Assembly: GCA_022844565.1 (NCBI GenBank)
Contig: JALHLK010000002.1
Location: 62,001 to 126,000, forward strand
DNA from: Saprospiraceae bacterium
GTDB taxonomy: Bacteria > Bacteroidota > Bacteroidia > Chitinophagales > Saprospiraceae
Direction: 5' to 3'
Length of the DNA stretch: 64,000 bases
Shown here: piece after piece, positions 9,821 through 18,807 of the stretch
How the letters are laid out: each line of letters opens with the position of its first letter
Numbering within the stretch: the stretch's first letter is position 1
Position numbers and translations under genes: made by a program
The notes under the pieces: generated by a model
Told to the model about the DNA's origin: nothing
Databases searched by the model: none
What the model saw: only the letters and a program-made list of their open reading frames with translations

Positions 9821-11311
9821 TCATTTTCCTTTAAAAGCGTGTGCTAATGAAAGGCCAAAAATAAGTAAAAACCCAAAAGCCAATGTAGCATGTAATGCAA
9901 TAAAATAACCTTGATCATTCACTATTCCATAGATTAAAGCAGTTAAAAAGAATAATCCTAACATTCCTTCTATAACTACGGTAGGATCAAAACTGCCTTT
10001 AAAATAATTTTTACCTTTAAACTTGTCTTTTATTGTATTGATACCATATTTAGGCGTCCTGATAAAATCAGATTTTTTACCAAAAAAACCACTAAGAACC
10101 GCCATTGCATTATGTAGTGACAAGCCCATACTTAGTGCTAAAAATATTGGAAATAAGAGCGTAAATTTTAAGATCTTATAAAAATAATTTTGCTTTGGCC
10201 ATGCTATATGAACGTTGGCTATAAAATATATAATGGCAATTGCAACAAGTGCTCCTAAAAAATAGGATAAAAAATCCATATCAATTGTCGTGTATTTCAA
10301 CAAAAATAAAAGCGGAACACTAGACACTCCCAATAAAAATATAAAAAGAAAAACGCTTGAGGATAATAAATAAACTGTAGTGTGCATCTTCTTTCCAAAT
10401 TTCAGGTTTGAATCCCATATACTTGGTATTAACTTTTTAGCGTTTTCCGCTCCACCCTTCATCCACCTATATTGCTGAGACCTAAGACCATTCATTTCTA
10501 CAGGCAATTCAGCTGGCGAAATAACATCTACCAAATAATGAATTTTCCATTTCTTTAGCTGCGACCTTATACTTAAATCCAAATCCTCAGTAAGCGTGTC
10601 CGCATGCCAGCCTCCTGCATCTTCAATAGTTGTCTTCCTCCATACACCAGCTGTTCCATTAAACTGCAAGAAATTGTCTCCACGAGCTCTTCCACCTTGT
10701 TCGATCGTAAAATGAGCATTGAGTTGCAAGGCTTGCAATTCAGTCAAAAGAGAATAACTTTGGTTTAGGTGACCCCACCTTGTTTGTACTACACCTACCT
10801 CAGGTTGTGCGAAACAAGGGATTGTCTTCTTCAAAAAATTACGATTTGGAACAAAATCTGCATCAAAAATGGCAATAAATTCCCCGTTTGCTTTTGTCAA
10901 GCCATACTTTAATGCTCCAGCTTTAAATCCCTTCCTATTTTCCCTGTAAATTACCTTAATGTCAAAACCCTGCCTTAGTACTTCTGCTACTTTCTTTGCT
11001 ATTATATCTTTTGTTTCATCTGTACTGTCATCCAAAACCTGAATTTCAAATCTATCCTTTGGATAATCAAAAGCCACAATACTATCAATCAATCTCTCAA
11101 CTACATATTGTTCATTATAAATAGGAAGTTGCACAGTTACCTTAGGCCAAAGCTTAATATCTTTATCTTCGACTTCTCTACAGAGCCCACTTTTCTTAAA
11201 TAAGAAACTATATAGTAGATTAAACTGCATCAAACAAAAGGCTGCTATGTAAAACAGTGCAACAGAATAGATGACAAAAGTAATGTACCCCAGACTCTTT
11301 AATATTTCCAC
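9821..11311 (-). CDS. membrane glycosyltransferase, GT2 (cellulose-synthase-like)
   Basis: A 496-residue processive-type family 2 glycosyltransferase. An N-terminal membrane segment (about 7-32) precedes the cytoplasmic GT-A domain, which shows the three aspartate sites (VLDDSTDET, IFDADFVP, TEDLDLSIR) and the QQYRWMKGG motif equivalent to QxxRW. Four to five transmembrane helices follow (about 310-490), which would form the export channel. Proteins of this layout make or transfer polymeric glycans or glycolipids. The product here is unknown because no other polysaccharide genes are adjacent. The start is GTG. It lies 8 nt downstream of another GT2 gene and abuts pabB, so the three are probably one transcript. 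Confidence 0.85.
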   Translation of the reverse strand: MEILKSLGYITFVIYSVALFYIAAFCLMQFNLLYSFLFKKSGLCREVEDKDIKLWPKVTVQLPIYNEQYVVERLIDSIVAFDYPKDRFEIQVLDDSTDETKDIIAKKVAEVLRQGFDIKVIYRENRKGFKAGALKYGLTKANGEFIAIFDADFVPNRNFLKKTIPCFAQPEVGVVQTRWGHLNQSYSLLTELQALQLNAHFTIEQGGRARGDNFLQFNGTAGVWRKTTIEDAGGWHADTLTEDLDLSIRSQLKKWKIHYLVDVISPAELPVEMNGLRSQQYRWMKGGAENAKKLIPSIWDSNLKFGKKMHTTVYLLSSSVFLFIFLLGVSSVPLLFLLKYTTIDMDFLSYFLGALVAIAIIYFIANVHIAWPKQNYFYKILKFTLLFPIFLALSMGLSLHNAMAVLSGFFGKKSDFIRTPKYGINTIKDKFKGKNYFKGSFDPTVVIEGMLGLFFLTALIYGIVNDQGYFIALHATLAFGFLLIFGLSLAHAFKGK

Positions 11312-11319
11312 AAGCTGTT

Positions 11320-12015
11320 TTAAATGAGTTTAAAAATTGTCCATAAAATCTTATATCCCGCCATAAAAGTTCCTTTTATTGTACCACTTACTTTAGATAC
11401 ACCAATTCTTTTTTTATAATTTACCGGTACTTCAATACATCTCATTTTCATTTTTGCTGCCTTAACTTGCATTTCTACCGTCCATCCAAAATTGGTATCT
11501 TTCATATCTATTTCGATAAGACTAGAATATTTTATTGCTCGAAAAGGGCCTAAATCTGTGAAGTGATATCCATATATCATTTTAATCAAAGAGGTTGCTA
11601 ACCAATTGCCAAATATTTGAGGAATTGTCATAGAACCCGTCTCTGATTCACCCAAGGCTCTAGACCCAATAACCAAATCGATCTCATTTGTTAAGATCGG
11701 TTCTATGAGTTCTCCCAATTGATGAGGATAATCACTGTAATCCCCATCTAAAAATACTACAATCTCAGGTTTAACGACTAATGAAGCTATATAATCAATA
11801 CCAGACAAACAAGCTGCTCCATAGCCCTTTTCCTTAGAATCAACTACGAGTGCTCCACTCCTACTTGCAAAAAAAGATGTGTTGTCTGTGGATAAATTAT
11901 TACATACTATGACATTTCTAACTAAATGTTTGGGTATATCATTCACCACCAAACCTATACTTTTTTCCTCATTGTATGCAGGAATGAGTACATCAACTAT
12001 GGGTTTTCTCTCCAA
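11320..12015 (-). CDS. GT2 family glycosyltransferase, polyprenyl-phosphate mannosyltransferase-like
   Basis: A 231-residue soluble GT-A enzyme of the DPM1/Ppm1-like branch. It has VLIPAYNEEKSIG at the start, FLDGDYSD as the metal-binding DxD region, and the FGWTVEMQVKAA and VPVNYKKRIGVSK blocks near the C-terminus. Such enzymes usually transfer a sugar from a nucleotide to a polyprenyl phosphate carrier at the inner membrane. The only possible start is TTG at 12013-12015, because an in-frame TAG lies two codons upstream. The gene heads the GT2-GT2-pabB group and has a -7 box at 12058-12065. Confidence 0.85.
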   Translation of the reverse strand: MERKPIVDVLIPAYNEEKSIGLVVNDIPKHLVRNVIVCNNLSTDNTSFFASRSGALVVDSKEKGYGAACLSGIDYIASLVVKPEIVVFLDGDYSDYPHQLGELIEPILTNEIDLVIGSRALGESETGSMTIPQIFGNWLATSLIKMIYGYHFTDLGPFRAIKYSSLIEIDMKDTNFGWTVEMQVKAAKMKMRCIEVPVNYKKRIGVSKVSGTIKGTFMAGYKILWTIFKLI

Positions 12016-12057
12016 TGCCTAAATTATCGAATTAAATATTCTTTCTAAATTAAGACG

Positions 12058-12065
12058 CAAAACTA
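12058..12065 (-). promoter_or_regulatory. -7 promoter box of the GT2-GT2-pabB operon
   Basis: The minus strand reads TAGTTTTG, a full match to TAnnTTTG, ending 42 nt before the TTG start of the first glycosyltransferase gene. Confidence 0.5.
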
Positions 12066-12431
12066 AATTAAACTTATCACAAAAGTGTAATAATTATTCA
12101 ATATCATCTTTGGATTAATAAAAATCCAAAAGAACTTCACAATCTAAAGTCATACCAATTCTTGAATTGATTTTGAATAAACCTTACAAATTAAAATGTT
12201 ACAGCACATTGGTATTCTACTATTAGCCCATGCTAAACTATCGAATATAAAATAATGTTATATTGCATGAAATAATTCTAAAGTATCTCACTATAAAATC
12301 TGCTGGAACGTAGGTCTAACAGTTTTTCAAAAATTAGGCATTATTTAAATATGGATTAATATCGTCAAGATGCTTTTTAAAGTAACTGCTCTGAGTATCC
12401 TTAAAAAAGGATAAAGAGCCCCATATAAAAG

Positions 12432-12465
12432 AAAAAGGTTTCAATAACTAAACTGAAACCCTTTT
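12432..12465 (-). terminator. Intrinsic terminator of the ribosomal super-operon
   Basis: On the minus strand a GGGTTTCA / TGAAACC stem (7 bp plus a bulged C) is followed by TTTTTCTTTT. It lies 27 nt after the rplQ stop codon and is the only good terminator seen downstream of the cluster. Confidence 0.7.
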
Positions 12466-12492
12466 CTACTATTTGACTATTTTCTATTCCAA

Positions 12493-13002
12493 TTATTCTT
12501 CTTCCTCACTTGAGTTTCCTGCAGCTGTAGCAGCTACTGCCGTTGCAGCTACACCCGAAGCTACTGCTCCTGCAGAACCTTTGCTACCTCTTCTTCCTCT
12601 CCTTGCAGTTTTGGCCGAAGTGGTTGTTGAAGTACTGTATGTATCATTATAATCTACGAATTCAATCATTGCAGTTTCAGCACCATCACCTAATCTAAAC
12701 CCTGTTCTGATAACTCGTAAATATCCTCCTGGTCTATCAGCAACTTTAAGAGCGATATTATCAAAAAGTTCTTTCACAGCATCTTTATTTCCAATTAAAG
12801 AAAATACAGTCCTTCTACTATGCGTAGTATTTTCCTTAGTCTTAGTGATGATTGGCTCTAGGAAAGTTCTCAAAACTTTCGCCTTAGCAAGTGTTGTATT
12901 AATTCTCTTATGCTCAACTAAAGCTATTGATAAATTTCTCATCAATGCCTTTCTGTGGCCTACCTTTCTGCTTAAATTGTTGTTTTTATTACCGTGTCTC
13001 AT
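12493..13002 (-). CDS. rplQ: 50S ribosomal protein L17
   Basis: Last gene of the ribosomal cluster. Residues 1-115 are a normal L17 (MRHGNKNNNLSRKVGHRKAL start, EHKRINTTLAKAK, FRLGDGAETAMIEFVD). The protein is 169 residues against about 120 in E. coli; the extra C-terminal 50 are low-complexity, first Arg/Ser (TARRGRRGSKG), then Ala/Val-rich, ending SSEEEE. Extended L17 tails of this sort occur in other Bacteroidota. It is separated from rpoA by 113 nt that fold into an unusual nested structure described separately. Confidence 0.97.
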   Translation of the reverse strand: MRHGNKNNNLSRKVGHRKALMRNLSIALVEHKRINTTLAKAKVLRTFLEPIITKTKENTTHSRRTVFSLIGNKDAVKELFDNIALKVADRPGGYLRVIRTGFRLGDGAETAMIEFVDYNDTYSTSTTTSAKTARRGRRGSKGSAGAVASGVAATAVAATAAGNSSEEEE

Positions 13003-13029
13003 GTTAAAAAAAAATTATCTACCACATGT

Positions 13030-13111
13030 ATCGTAAAAAGCTTCAACCCCAGCTTATTTTATTACGATTTGTAAGTAAAGTTTAAAAATTATATAATCCA
13101 TACGGGGTTGA
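13030..13111 (-). promoter_or_regulatory. rpoA-rplQ intergenic RNA structure, possible pseudoknot
   Basis: Two interleaved inverted repeats are present. ATCGTAA (13030-13036) pairs with TTACGAT (13062-13068). Inside that hairpin a second stem AGCT/AGCT presents TCAACCCC (13043-13050), which is exactly complementary to GGGGTTGA (13104-13111), five bases after the rpoA stop codon. In the minus-strand transcript the hairpin loop could therefore pair with the region just 3' of rpoA. This may control rplQ or process the mRNA; that role is inference. Confidence 0.5.
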
Positions 13112-13115
13112 GTGA

Positions 13116-14114
13116 TTAATCCTCTTCTAATTTATATTTAGATAAATCCATACCAAAGGTAAGGTTTTTGATAACTAAGAGTTCTTCAATTTCTACCAAA
13201 GACTTTCTACCAAAGTTCCTAAACTTAAGTAACTCGTGTGTGTCGAATTTAACCAATTCTCCTAAAGAATTTATTTTTGCTGCTTTTAAGCAATTATAAG
13301 CCCTAACACTTAAATCCAAATCTTCTAATGAAGTCTTGAGAAGTTTTCTCATGTGCAAAATATGCTCATCAACTACATTTTCTTCTCTATTAGAAGAATC
13401 ATTAAATGTTATATTTTCATCTGTTATTAACATTAAATGTTGAATAACAATTTTACTAGCCTCTTTAATTGCATCTTCTGGATGAATTGTACCATCCGTC
13501 TTTATTTCGATGGTCAATTTTTCGTAATCCGTTCTTTGCTCTACCCTTGTATTTTCTACTTTGTAAGCAACCTTTTTTATTGGCGTATAAATAGCATCTA
13601 TTGGAATCACACCAATTGGAGCATCCTTAGGCATATTCTCATCCGCAGGCACATATCCTCTACCCTTGGTAACAGTCAACTCTAATTCAAGACTCACACC
13701 ACTTTCCATAGTGCAAATATGTAAATTAGGGTTCATTACTTTAAAAACATTATTATATGTCTCAATATCACCTGCAACAAAGCTATCCTTTCCTGAGATG
13801 GTTAGATATATCTTCTCTTCTTGAGAATCCAGATCACTTAAAACTGATTTAAGTCTAACTTGCTTAAGATTCAGTATGATGTCTACTACATCTTCTACCA
13901 CACCTCTAATAGTTGCAAATTCATGATCTACACCTCCTATCCTTACAGCAGATATTGCAAAACCTTCTAAAGAAGATAACAATACTCTTCTGATAGAATT
14001 TCCTATAGTTTGACCAAAACCCGGTTCTAAAGGCTTGAATTCAAAAACACCTTCAAAATCATCTGATTTGTGAAGTCTAATTTTATCTGGCTTTATAAAA
14101 CTAAGTAAACCCAT
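13116..14114 (-). CDS. rpoA: DNA-directed RNA polymerase subunit alpha
   Basis: A 332-residue alpha subunit, the scaffold for beta and beta-prime assembly. The N-terminal dimerisation domain (about 1-230) includes FKPLEPGFGQTIGNSIRRVLLSS. The C-terminal domain (about 250-320) includes the helix-hairpin-helix LDLSVRAYNCLKAAKI and NFGRKSLVEIEE, used for contacts with DNA and activators. The length is normal. It follows rpsD by 57 nt, as in the alpha operon of most bacteria. Confidence 0.98.
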   Translation of the reverse strand: MGLLSFIKPDKIRLHKSDDFEGVFEFKPLEPGFGQTIGNSIRRVLLSSLEGFAISAVRIGGVDHEFATIRGVVEDVVDIILNLKQVRLKSVLSDLDSQEEKIYLTISGKDSFVAGDIETYNNVFKVMNPNLHICTMESGVSLELELTVTKGRGYVPADENMPKDAPIGVIPIDAIYTPIKKVAYKVENTRVEQRTDYEKLTIEIKTDGTIHPEDAIKEASKIVIQHLMLITDENITFNDSSNREENVVDEHILHMRKLLKTSLEDLDLSVRAYNCLKAAKINSLGELVKFDTHELLKFRNFGRKSLVEIEELLVIKNLTFGMDLSKYKLEED

Positions 14115-14171
14115 TTTGTAACTAATTTATATAAATATTTCTGACCCATTTAAAATGAAGCAGAAACTTAA

Positions 14172-14780
14172 TTATTTTGAATATAATTCGACTATTAATT
14201 GTTCATTGATATTTTCAGGAATTCTTTCCCTTTCTGGATAATCAATGAAAACACCTTCAAGCCTTTCAGAATTAAGCTCAACCCAAGCATAAGTATTACT
14301 ACTTTTTTTACCAACAGCTAACTTGATTAACTCTAAGTTTTGAGATTTACCTCTAACTGAAATTTTATCACCAGGCTTTAATAAATACGATGGTATGTTA
14401 GTCAATACTCCATTTACTAAAATATGCTTATGTGATACCAATTGTCTAGCAGCAGTTCTACTACTTGCCAATCCCAACCTAAAGACTGTATTGTCCAACC
14501 TTGATTCTAAAAACTGTAGTAATAACGTACCTGTTACACCACTCTTTCTTGAAGCTTTTTCAAACAAGTTTCTAAATTGTCTCTCCAATAAACCGTAAGT
14601 ATACTTCGCTTTTTGCTTCTCCATAAGCTGTACAGCATAATCAGACAATTGCTTTCTCTTTTTAGTACCACCATGTTGTCCTGGAGGATACTTTCTTTTC
14701 TCAAATGCCTTATCGAGACCGTATATTGCCTCACCGAAAGCCCTAGCTTTCTTAGTTTTTGGACCTGTATATCTTGCCAT
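14172..14780 (-). CDS. rpsD: 30S ribosomal protein S4
   Basis: A 202-residue S4, a primary 16S rRNA binder that nucleates 30S assembly. It starts [19 protein letters not shown], and the S4 RNA-binding domain [20 protein letters not shown] lies in the middle. In enterobacteria S4 autoregulates its operon through an mRNA pseudoknot before rpsM; I did not find that structure in the short rpmJ-rpsM gap here. Confidence 0.97.
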   Translation of the reverse strand: MARYTGPKTKKARAFGEAIYGLDKAFEKRKYPPGQHGGTKKRKQLSDYAVQLMEKQKAKYTYGLLERQFRNLFEKASRKSGVTGTLLLQFLESRLDNTVFRLGLASSRTAARQLVSHKHILVNGVLTNIPSYLLKPGDKISVRGKSQNLELIKLAVGKKSSNTYAWVELNSERLEGVFIDYPERERIPENINEQLIVELYSK

Positions 14781-14803
14781 TTAACTAAACTTTTATCTAT
14801 GTA

Positions 14804-15190
14804 TTAAACTCTTCTTTTCTTAGGAGGCCTGCAACCATTATGTGGTATCGGCGTAACATCCTTTATTCTTAAAACTCTGATTCCTGAACCATCGATAGCT
14901 CTGATTGCTGCCTCTCTTCCAGCACCAGGTCCTTTTACTAACACCTCTACGTTCTTCAAACCAGCTTCTAATGCAGTTTGAGCAGCGGTTGATGCTGCTA
15001 ATTGTGCTGCATAAGGTGTATTTTTCTTAGATCCTTTAAAACCAGCTTTACCAGCCGAACCCCAAGATATTACTTGACCTTGATTATTAGTCAGAGAAAT
15101 TATTATATTATTAAAACTTGCCTGAATATAAGCATATCCATCTGCAGTTATTGGAACATTACGTTTTTTTACTTTTCTAGTCTTAGCCAT
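14804..15190 (-). CDS. rpsK: 30S ribosomal protein S11
   Basis: A 128-residue S11 of the 30S platform. The C-terminal half is strongly conserved ([19 protein letters not shown], then [16 protein letters not shown]). It starts 8 nt after rpsM. Confidence 0.97.
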   Translation of the reverse strand: MAKTRKVKKRNVPITADGYAYIQASFNNIIISLTNNQGQVISWGSAGKAGFKGSKKNTPYAAQLAASTAAQTALEAGLKNVEVLVKGPGAGREAAIRAIDGSGIRVLRIKDVTPIPHNGCRPPKKRRV

Positions 15191-15198
15191 CAGTAATA

Positions 15199-15576
15199 TT
15201 ATTTAGTTACTTTCTTTTTATTTGCAACAGTCTTCTTCTTACCCTTTCTAGTACGAGCATTAGTTTTAGAACTTTGCCCTCTTACAGGTAAACCTTTTCT
15301 ATGTCTTAATCCTCTGTAACAGACGATATCCATAAGCCTTTTGATACTCAACTGTACTTCACTTCTCAATTCACCTTCTACCTTGTAAGTATCTTGGATA
15401 TATTTAGAAATAAATTTTATATTCTCGTCAGTCCAATCTATTACTTTAGTATTTACATCAACTTCTGCTGCTGCTAATATATTCTTAGCTGCTGTTGGAC
15501 CTATACCATATATATAAGTAAGTGAGATTACTCCGCGCTTCTTCTTTGGTAATTCAATTCCTGCTATCCTTGCCAT
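15199..15576 (-). CDS. rpsM: 30S ribosomal protein S13
   Basis: A 125-residue S13 of the 30S head. It begins [19 protein letters not shown], with the helix-two-turn-helix region [11 protein letters not shown] and the Arg-rich tail [15 protein letters not shown]. It follows rpmJ by 15 nt. Confidence 0.97.
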   Translation of the reverse strand: MARIAGIELPKKKRGVISLTYIYGIGPTAAKNILAAAEVDVNTKVIDWTDENIKFISKYIQDTYKVEGELRSEVQLSIKRLMDIVCYRGLRHRKGLPVRGQSSKTNARTRKGKKKTVANKKKVTK

Positions 15577-15591
15577 CTGTTATTATTAATT

Positions 15592-15708
15592 TTAACCTTG
15601 TCTTTGTTTAAACTTAGGATTCTTCTTATTGATAATAAAAATTTTACCCTTCCTTCTTACTATTTTGCAATCTTCTGACCGCTTTTTTACTGATGCTCTT
15701 ACTTTCAT
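15592..15708 (-). CDS. rpmJ: 50S ribosomal protein L36, zinc-free form
   Basis: A 38-residue L36 encoded between infA and rpsM. It begins [19 protein letters not shown] and ends NPKFKQRQG. The usual zinc-ribbon ligands (C-x2-C-x12-C-x4-H) are absent apart from one Cys in EDCK, so this is a C-minus paralogue type that does not bind zinc. Length, position and termini are otherwise those of L36. Confidence 0.95.
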   Translation of the reverse strand: MKVRASVKKRSEDCKIVRRKGKIFIINKKNPKFKQRQG

Positions 15709-15716
15709 TTTCCTTT

Positions 15717-15935
15717 TTATTTATACCTGTAAGTAATTCTTCCTCTTGTTAAATCATATGGAGACATTTCTACTGAAACTTTATCTCCTGGTAGTATCCT
15801 GATATAGTTCATTCTCATCTTTCCTGATATGGTAGCTATGATGACATGATCATTCTCTAATCTGACCCTAAACATCGCATTTGAAAGCGATTCATCGATG
15901 ATACCATCTAGTTGTATAAGATTTTTTTTGCTCAT
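15717..15935 (-). CDS. infA: Translation initiation factor IF-1
   Basis: A 72-residue OB-fold protein that occupies the ribosomal A site during initiation. The conserved [13 protein letters not shown]-like segment is present as [14 protein letters not shown], followed by [16 protein letters not shown] and the [13 protein letters not shown] end. It lies 8 nt before rpmJ and 23 nt after map, the usual Bacteroidota order. Confidence 0.97.
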   Translation of the reverse strand: MSKKNLIQLDGIIDESLSNAMFRVRLENDHVIIATISGKMRMNYIRILPGDKVSVEMSPYDLTRGRITYRYK

Positions 15936-15958
15936 TTTTTAAATTGGAGTGCAAATAT

Positions 15959-16768
15959 CTAAAAATTTATTGAGATATTGTTTAAATTTTGATTATTTTT
16001 TATTTGAATCTCAATAATTTCATGATTTGACAGAATATCAGCCTTCCCTTTTCGAATTGCAACTGTATGTTCGTAATGTGCAGATGGCTTTGAGTCCCTA
16101 CTTTTTATAGTCCAACCATCCTTCATCTGCTTTACCTTTTGTGTTCCTTTATTAATCATTGGCTCTATAGCTATTACCAACCCTTCTTTTAGTAACATAC
16201 CATTACCACGCTTACCATAATTACAAACCTCAGGTGCCTCGTGTAAATTTCTTCCTAAACCATGACCAACCAGCTCTCTTACAACACCCATTTTTGACCT
16301 ATTTTCAGCATGAAATTGAATAGCATATCCAATATCACCTAACCTTTTGCCAACCACAGCCTGCTCTATACCAAGCGCCAGACATTCTTTAGTTACTTTA
16401 CAAACCTCCAAAGATTCTTTACTTGCATTTGGCATAATAAAAGTGTACGCAGCATCTCCGAAAAAACCATCCTTTTCTACCCCACAATCGATACTAATTA
16501 TATCATTTTCTCTGATTTCATCTCCATTAGGAAATCCATGAACAACTACATCGTTTGGTGAATAACAAAGGCTATATGGAAAACCATTGTAGCCTTTGAA
16601 TGCAGGCTTCGCTCCATGATCCTTTAAAAACTCTTCAGCTTTCTCATCAAGAAACTTTCCTGTTAAACCTGGTTTAATCAAACTAGCCACATAAGCTAAT
16701 GTTTCACAAACTAATAGACAATTCCTTCGAATTATCTCTATCTCCTCATCTGTTTTATAATATACCAC
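15959..16768 (-). CDS. map: Type I methionine aminopeptidase
   Basis: A 269-residue cytosolic M24 peptidase that removes N-terminal Met from nascent proteins. Metal-binding motifs seen: SIDCGVEKDGFFGDAAYTF (two Asp), GHGLGRNLHEAP (His) and IAIEPMI (Glu), with the last Glu in HYEHTVAI. The start is GTG, 2 nt after the secY stop, so translation is probably coupled. The C-terminal 15 residues after the catalytic core are Asn/Ile-rich. Confidence 0.95.
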   Translation of the reverse strand: MVYYKTDEEIEIIRRNCLLVCETLAYVASLIKPGLTGKFLDEKAEEFLKDHGAKPAFKGYNGFPYSLCYSPNDVVVHGFPNGDEIRENDIISIDCGVEKDGFFGDAAYTFIMPNASKESLEVCKVTKECLALGIEQAVVGKRLGDIGYAIQFHAENRSKMGVVRELVGHGLGRNLHEAPEVCNYGKRGNGMLLKEGLVIAIEPMINKGTQKVKQMKDGWTIKSRDSKPSAHYEHTVAIRKGKADILSNHEIIEIQIKNNQNLNNISINF

Positions 16769-16770
16769 TA

Positions 16771-18144
16771 TTAATAAGATGCACCAATCTGAATACCACC
16801 AGTGTCAGATCTACCCTTCAACTTTCCAGATTTTATCAATCCATCATACTTTTTCATAAGTAAGTAACTCTCTATCTGTTGAAGTGTATCTAATACAACA
16901 CCTACCATAATTAACAATGAAGTACCACCAAAAAACATAGCAAAACTCTGACTAACTCCAACTGCACCTACAATAGCAGGCATAATCGCTAGCAAGCCTA
17001 GAAAAATACTACCTGGTAAGGTAATTCTTGTTGTAAGTGAATCTATATATGACTCCGTGTCTTCACCAGGCTTTACACCAGGTATAAACGAATTTTGTCT
17101 TTTTAAATGCTCCGCATATTGCTTTGGATTTACTATTAAAGCAGTGTACACATATGTAAATACAACAACTAAAATAAAAAATATCGCATTATAGGGCACG
17201 GATTGAAAATCTTGTAATTGTATTAAAAAATTACTCGTTTCTCCGCCAGATCGTTCGGCAACGGTTCTAGCTAGCATAAGTGGTAAAAACATAATTGCCT
17301 GAGCAAAAATTATTGGCATTACCCCTGATGCATTTACCTTTAATGGAATATAATCTCTAGACCCCATAGCTGGAATCTCACTACTTGTGCGTCCTACCAT
17401 TCTATTAGCAAATTGAATAGGAATTCTCCTAACGCCTTGAACTACTAAAATAGAAGCAAGAATAACAAAGAACCAAACTATAAGCTCTATTACAAAAATA
17501 ATAACACCACCACCTTGAATTCTTCCTAAAAATTCAGCAACAAATGTTCTTGGTAACGTAGCAATGATACCAATCATAATTAGTAAAGAAATACCATTAC
17601 CAATTCCTCTATCAGTAATTTTTTCTCCCAACCACATCGCGAAAATAGAACCTGCAGCTAAGGCAATTGCATTACTAAGATAGAAAATAGGTTGTGATAC
17701 AGAAGCATCGACTGCACCTTGAGTTCCTAAGAAACCTAAATAAGCCACACCTTGCACAAGAGTGATCAAAACCGTCAATATTCTCGTAAATTGATTTAAC
17801 TTCTTTCTTCCAGACTCACCTTCTCTCTGCTGCAGCTTTTGAAAGTAAGGAACTGCAAAACCAAGTAACTGGATAATAATCGAAGCTGTGATATAAGGCA
17901 TAACCCCAAGGGCAAAAATAGAACCTTGGTTAAATGCTCCACCAGAAAATGTGTTAATCAAATTAAGCAAATCTGTGGCACCTCTACCCTCTGCCGCTGC
18001 TGCGAGTGCTGTAGAATTGACTCCAGGTAAAAGAACGAAAGAGCCTAATCTGAAGACAAATAAAAGCATGATAGTATAAAGAATCTTATCTCTAAGCTCC
18101 TTTATACTCCATATATTTTTGAAAGTTTCTATTAATTTCTTCAT
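16771..18144 (-). CDS. secY: Protein translocase subunit SecY
   Basis: A 457-residue inner-membrane channel subunit with ten predicted transmembrane helices. Signatures are GVMPYITASIIIQLL (helix 2), LGEKITDRGIGNGISLLI and the plug region following LINTFSGGAFN. The cytoplasmic loop with PGVKPGEDTESYI precedes the last helices. It lies 8 nt after rplO. Confidence 0.97.
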   Translation of the reverse strand: MKKLIETFKNIWSIKELRDKILYTIMLLFVFRLGSFVLLPGVNSTALAAAAEGRGATDLLNLINTFSGGAFNQGSIFALGVMPYITASIIIQLLGFAVPYFQKLQQREGESGRKKLNQFTRILTVLITLVQGVAYLGFLGTQGAVDASVSQPIFYLSNAIALAAGSIFAMWLGEKITDRGIGNGISLLIMIGIIATLPRTFVAEFLGRIQGGGVIIFVIELIVWFFVILASILVVQGVRRIPIQFANRMVGRTSSEIPAMGSRDYIPLKVNASGVMPIIFAQAIMFLPLMLARTVAERSGGETSNFLIQLQDFQSVPYNAIFFILVVVFTYVYTALIVNPKQYAEHLKRQNSFIPGVKPGEDTESYIDSLTTRITLPGSIFLGLLAIMPAIVGAVGVSQSFAMFFGGTSLLIMVGVVLDTLQQIESYLLMKKYDGLIKSGKLKGRSDTGGIQIGASY

Positions 18145-18152
18145 AGAATTTA

Positions 18153-18596
18153 TTATTGAGCTACTGTACCTCCTGCAGAAGTAATTTTACTTGCAGCTGA
18201 TTCAGAAATTTTAGAAAATGTAACAGAAATTTTGGAAGCTATTTCACCATTTCCAAGAATTTTCACTATTTCATTCTTAGCAACGATTCCTAAAGATCTT
18301 AGCACTTCTAAATTAAATTCAGTAATGTTGTGCTTTTCTGATAGCTCCTGAAGTGTAGAAACATTTATTGGAGTATATTCTACCCTGTTAATATTGTTAA
18401 AACCTCTTTTAGGTAAACGCATTTGTAAAGGCATTTGACCACCTTCAAAAGCTCGCTTGTTCTTGAAACCAGACCTTGATTTAGCACCTTTATGCCCTTT
18501 TGTTGATGTACCACCTCTACCAGACCCAGTACCTCTACCTATTCTTTTACCAGACTTTATGGCACCGCCAGCCGGTTTTAAACTATTTAATTCCAT
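18153..18596 (-). CDS. rplO: 50S ribosomal protein L15
   Basis: A 147-residue L15. The glycine-rich basic N-terminus (KRIGRGTGSGRGGTSTKGHK) threads into 23S rRNA. The globular C-terminal half contains FNLEVLRSLGIV and ends in a TSAGGTV motif, as usual. Its start is 19 nt after the rpmD stop. Confidence 0.97.
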   Translation of the reverse strand: MELNSLKPAGGAIKSGKRIGRGTGSGRGGTSTKGHKGAKSRSGFKNKRAFEGGQMPLQMRLPKRGFNNINRVEYTPINVSTLQELSEKHNITEFNLEVLRSLGIVAKNEIVKILGNGEIASKISVTFSKISESAASKITSAGGTVAQ

Positions 18597-18615
18597 AACA
18601 GATATGTTTTAATAT

Positions 18616-18795
18616 TTATGCTGTTGTAACAGACACTAAATGATTTACTTTAGCTACCATACCCAAAATTTGGGGAGTTGCAACTTGTTCGACAGATTGT
18701 CCCATCTTTTTAAGACCCAGAGCCTTTATGGTATCCTTCTGTCTTTTTGGTCTGTCAATTATACTTTTGACTTGTGTAATTTTTATCTTATCCAT
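18616..18795 (-). CDS. rpmD: 50S ribosomal protein L30
   Basis: A 59-residue L30 encoded in the 212-nt space between rpsE and rplO. The translation begins MDKIKITQVKSIIDRPKRQ, followed by LGLKKMGQSVEQ, both conserved in L30, and ends HLVSVTTA. The start is ATG at 18793-18795, 12 nt after rpsE. Confidence 0.95.
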   Translation of the reverse strand: MDKIKITQVKSIIDRPKRQKDTIKALGLKKMGQSVEQVATPQILGMVAKVNHLVSVTTA

Positions 18796-18807
18796 TTTAT
18801 GATAGAT

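Larger units (their letters stand above)
12016..12492. other. Intergenic region between the rplQ 3' end and the glycosyltransferase operon
   Basis: A 477-bp AT-rich spacer with no credible gene. It contains the rplQ terminator (12432-12465), a second long stem-loop at 12388-12419 (TATCCTT-AAAA-AAGGATA with an outer GCTCT/AGAGC clamp), a small hairpin at about 12109-12130 (TTTGGATT/AATCCAAA) and the -7 box of the downstream operon. Nothing else was recognised. Confidence 0.6.

Noticed and set aside
15577-15591. S4-binding pseudoknot before rpsM
   Set aside because: The gap between rpmJ and rpsM is only 15 nt and I could not identify the E. coli-type structure across it.
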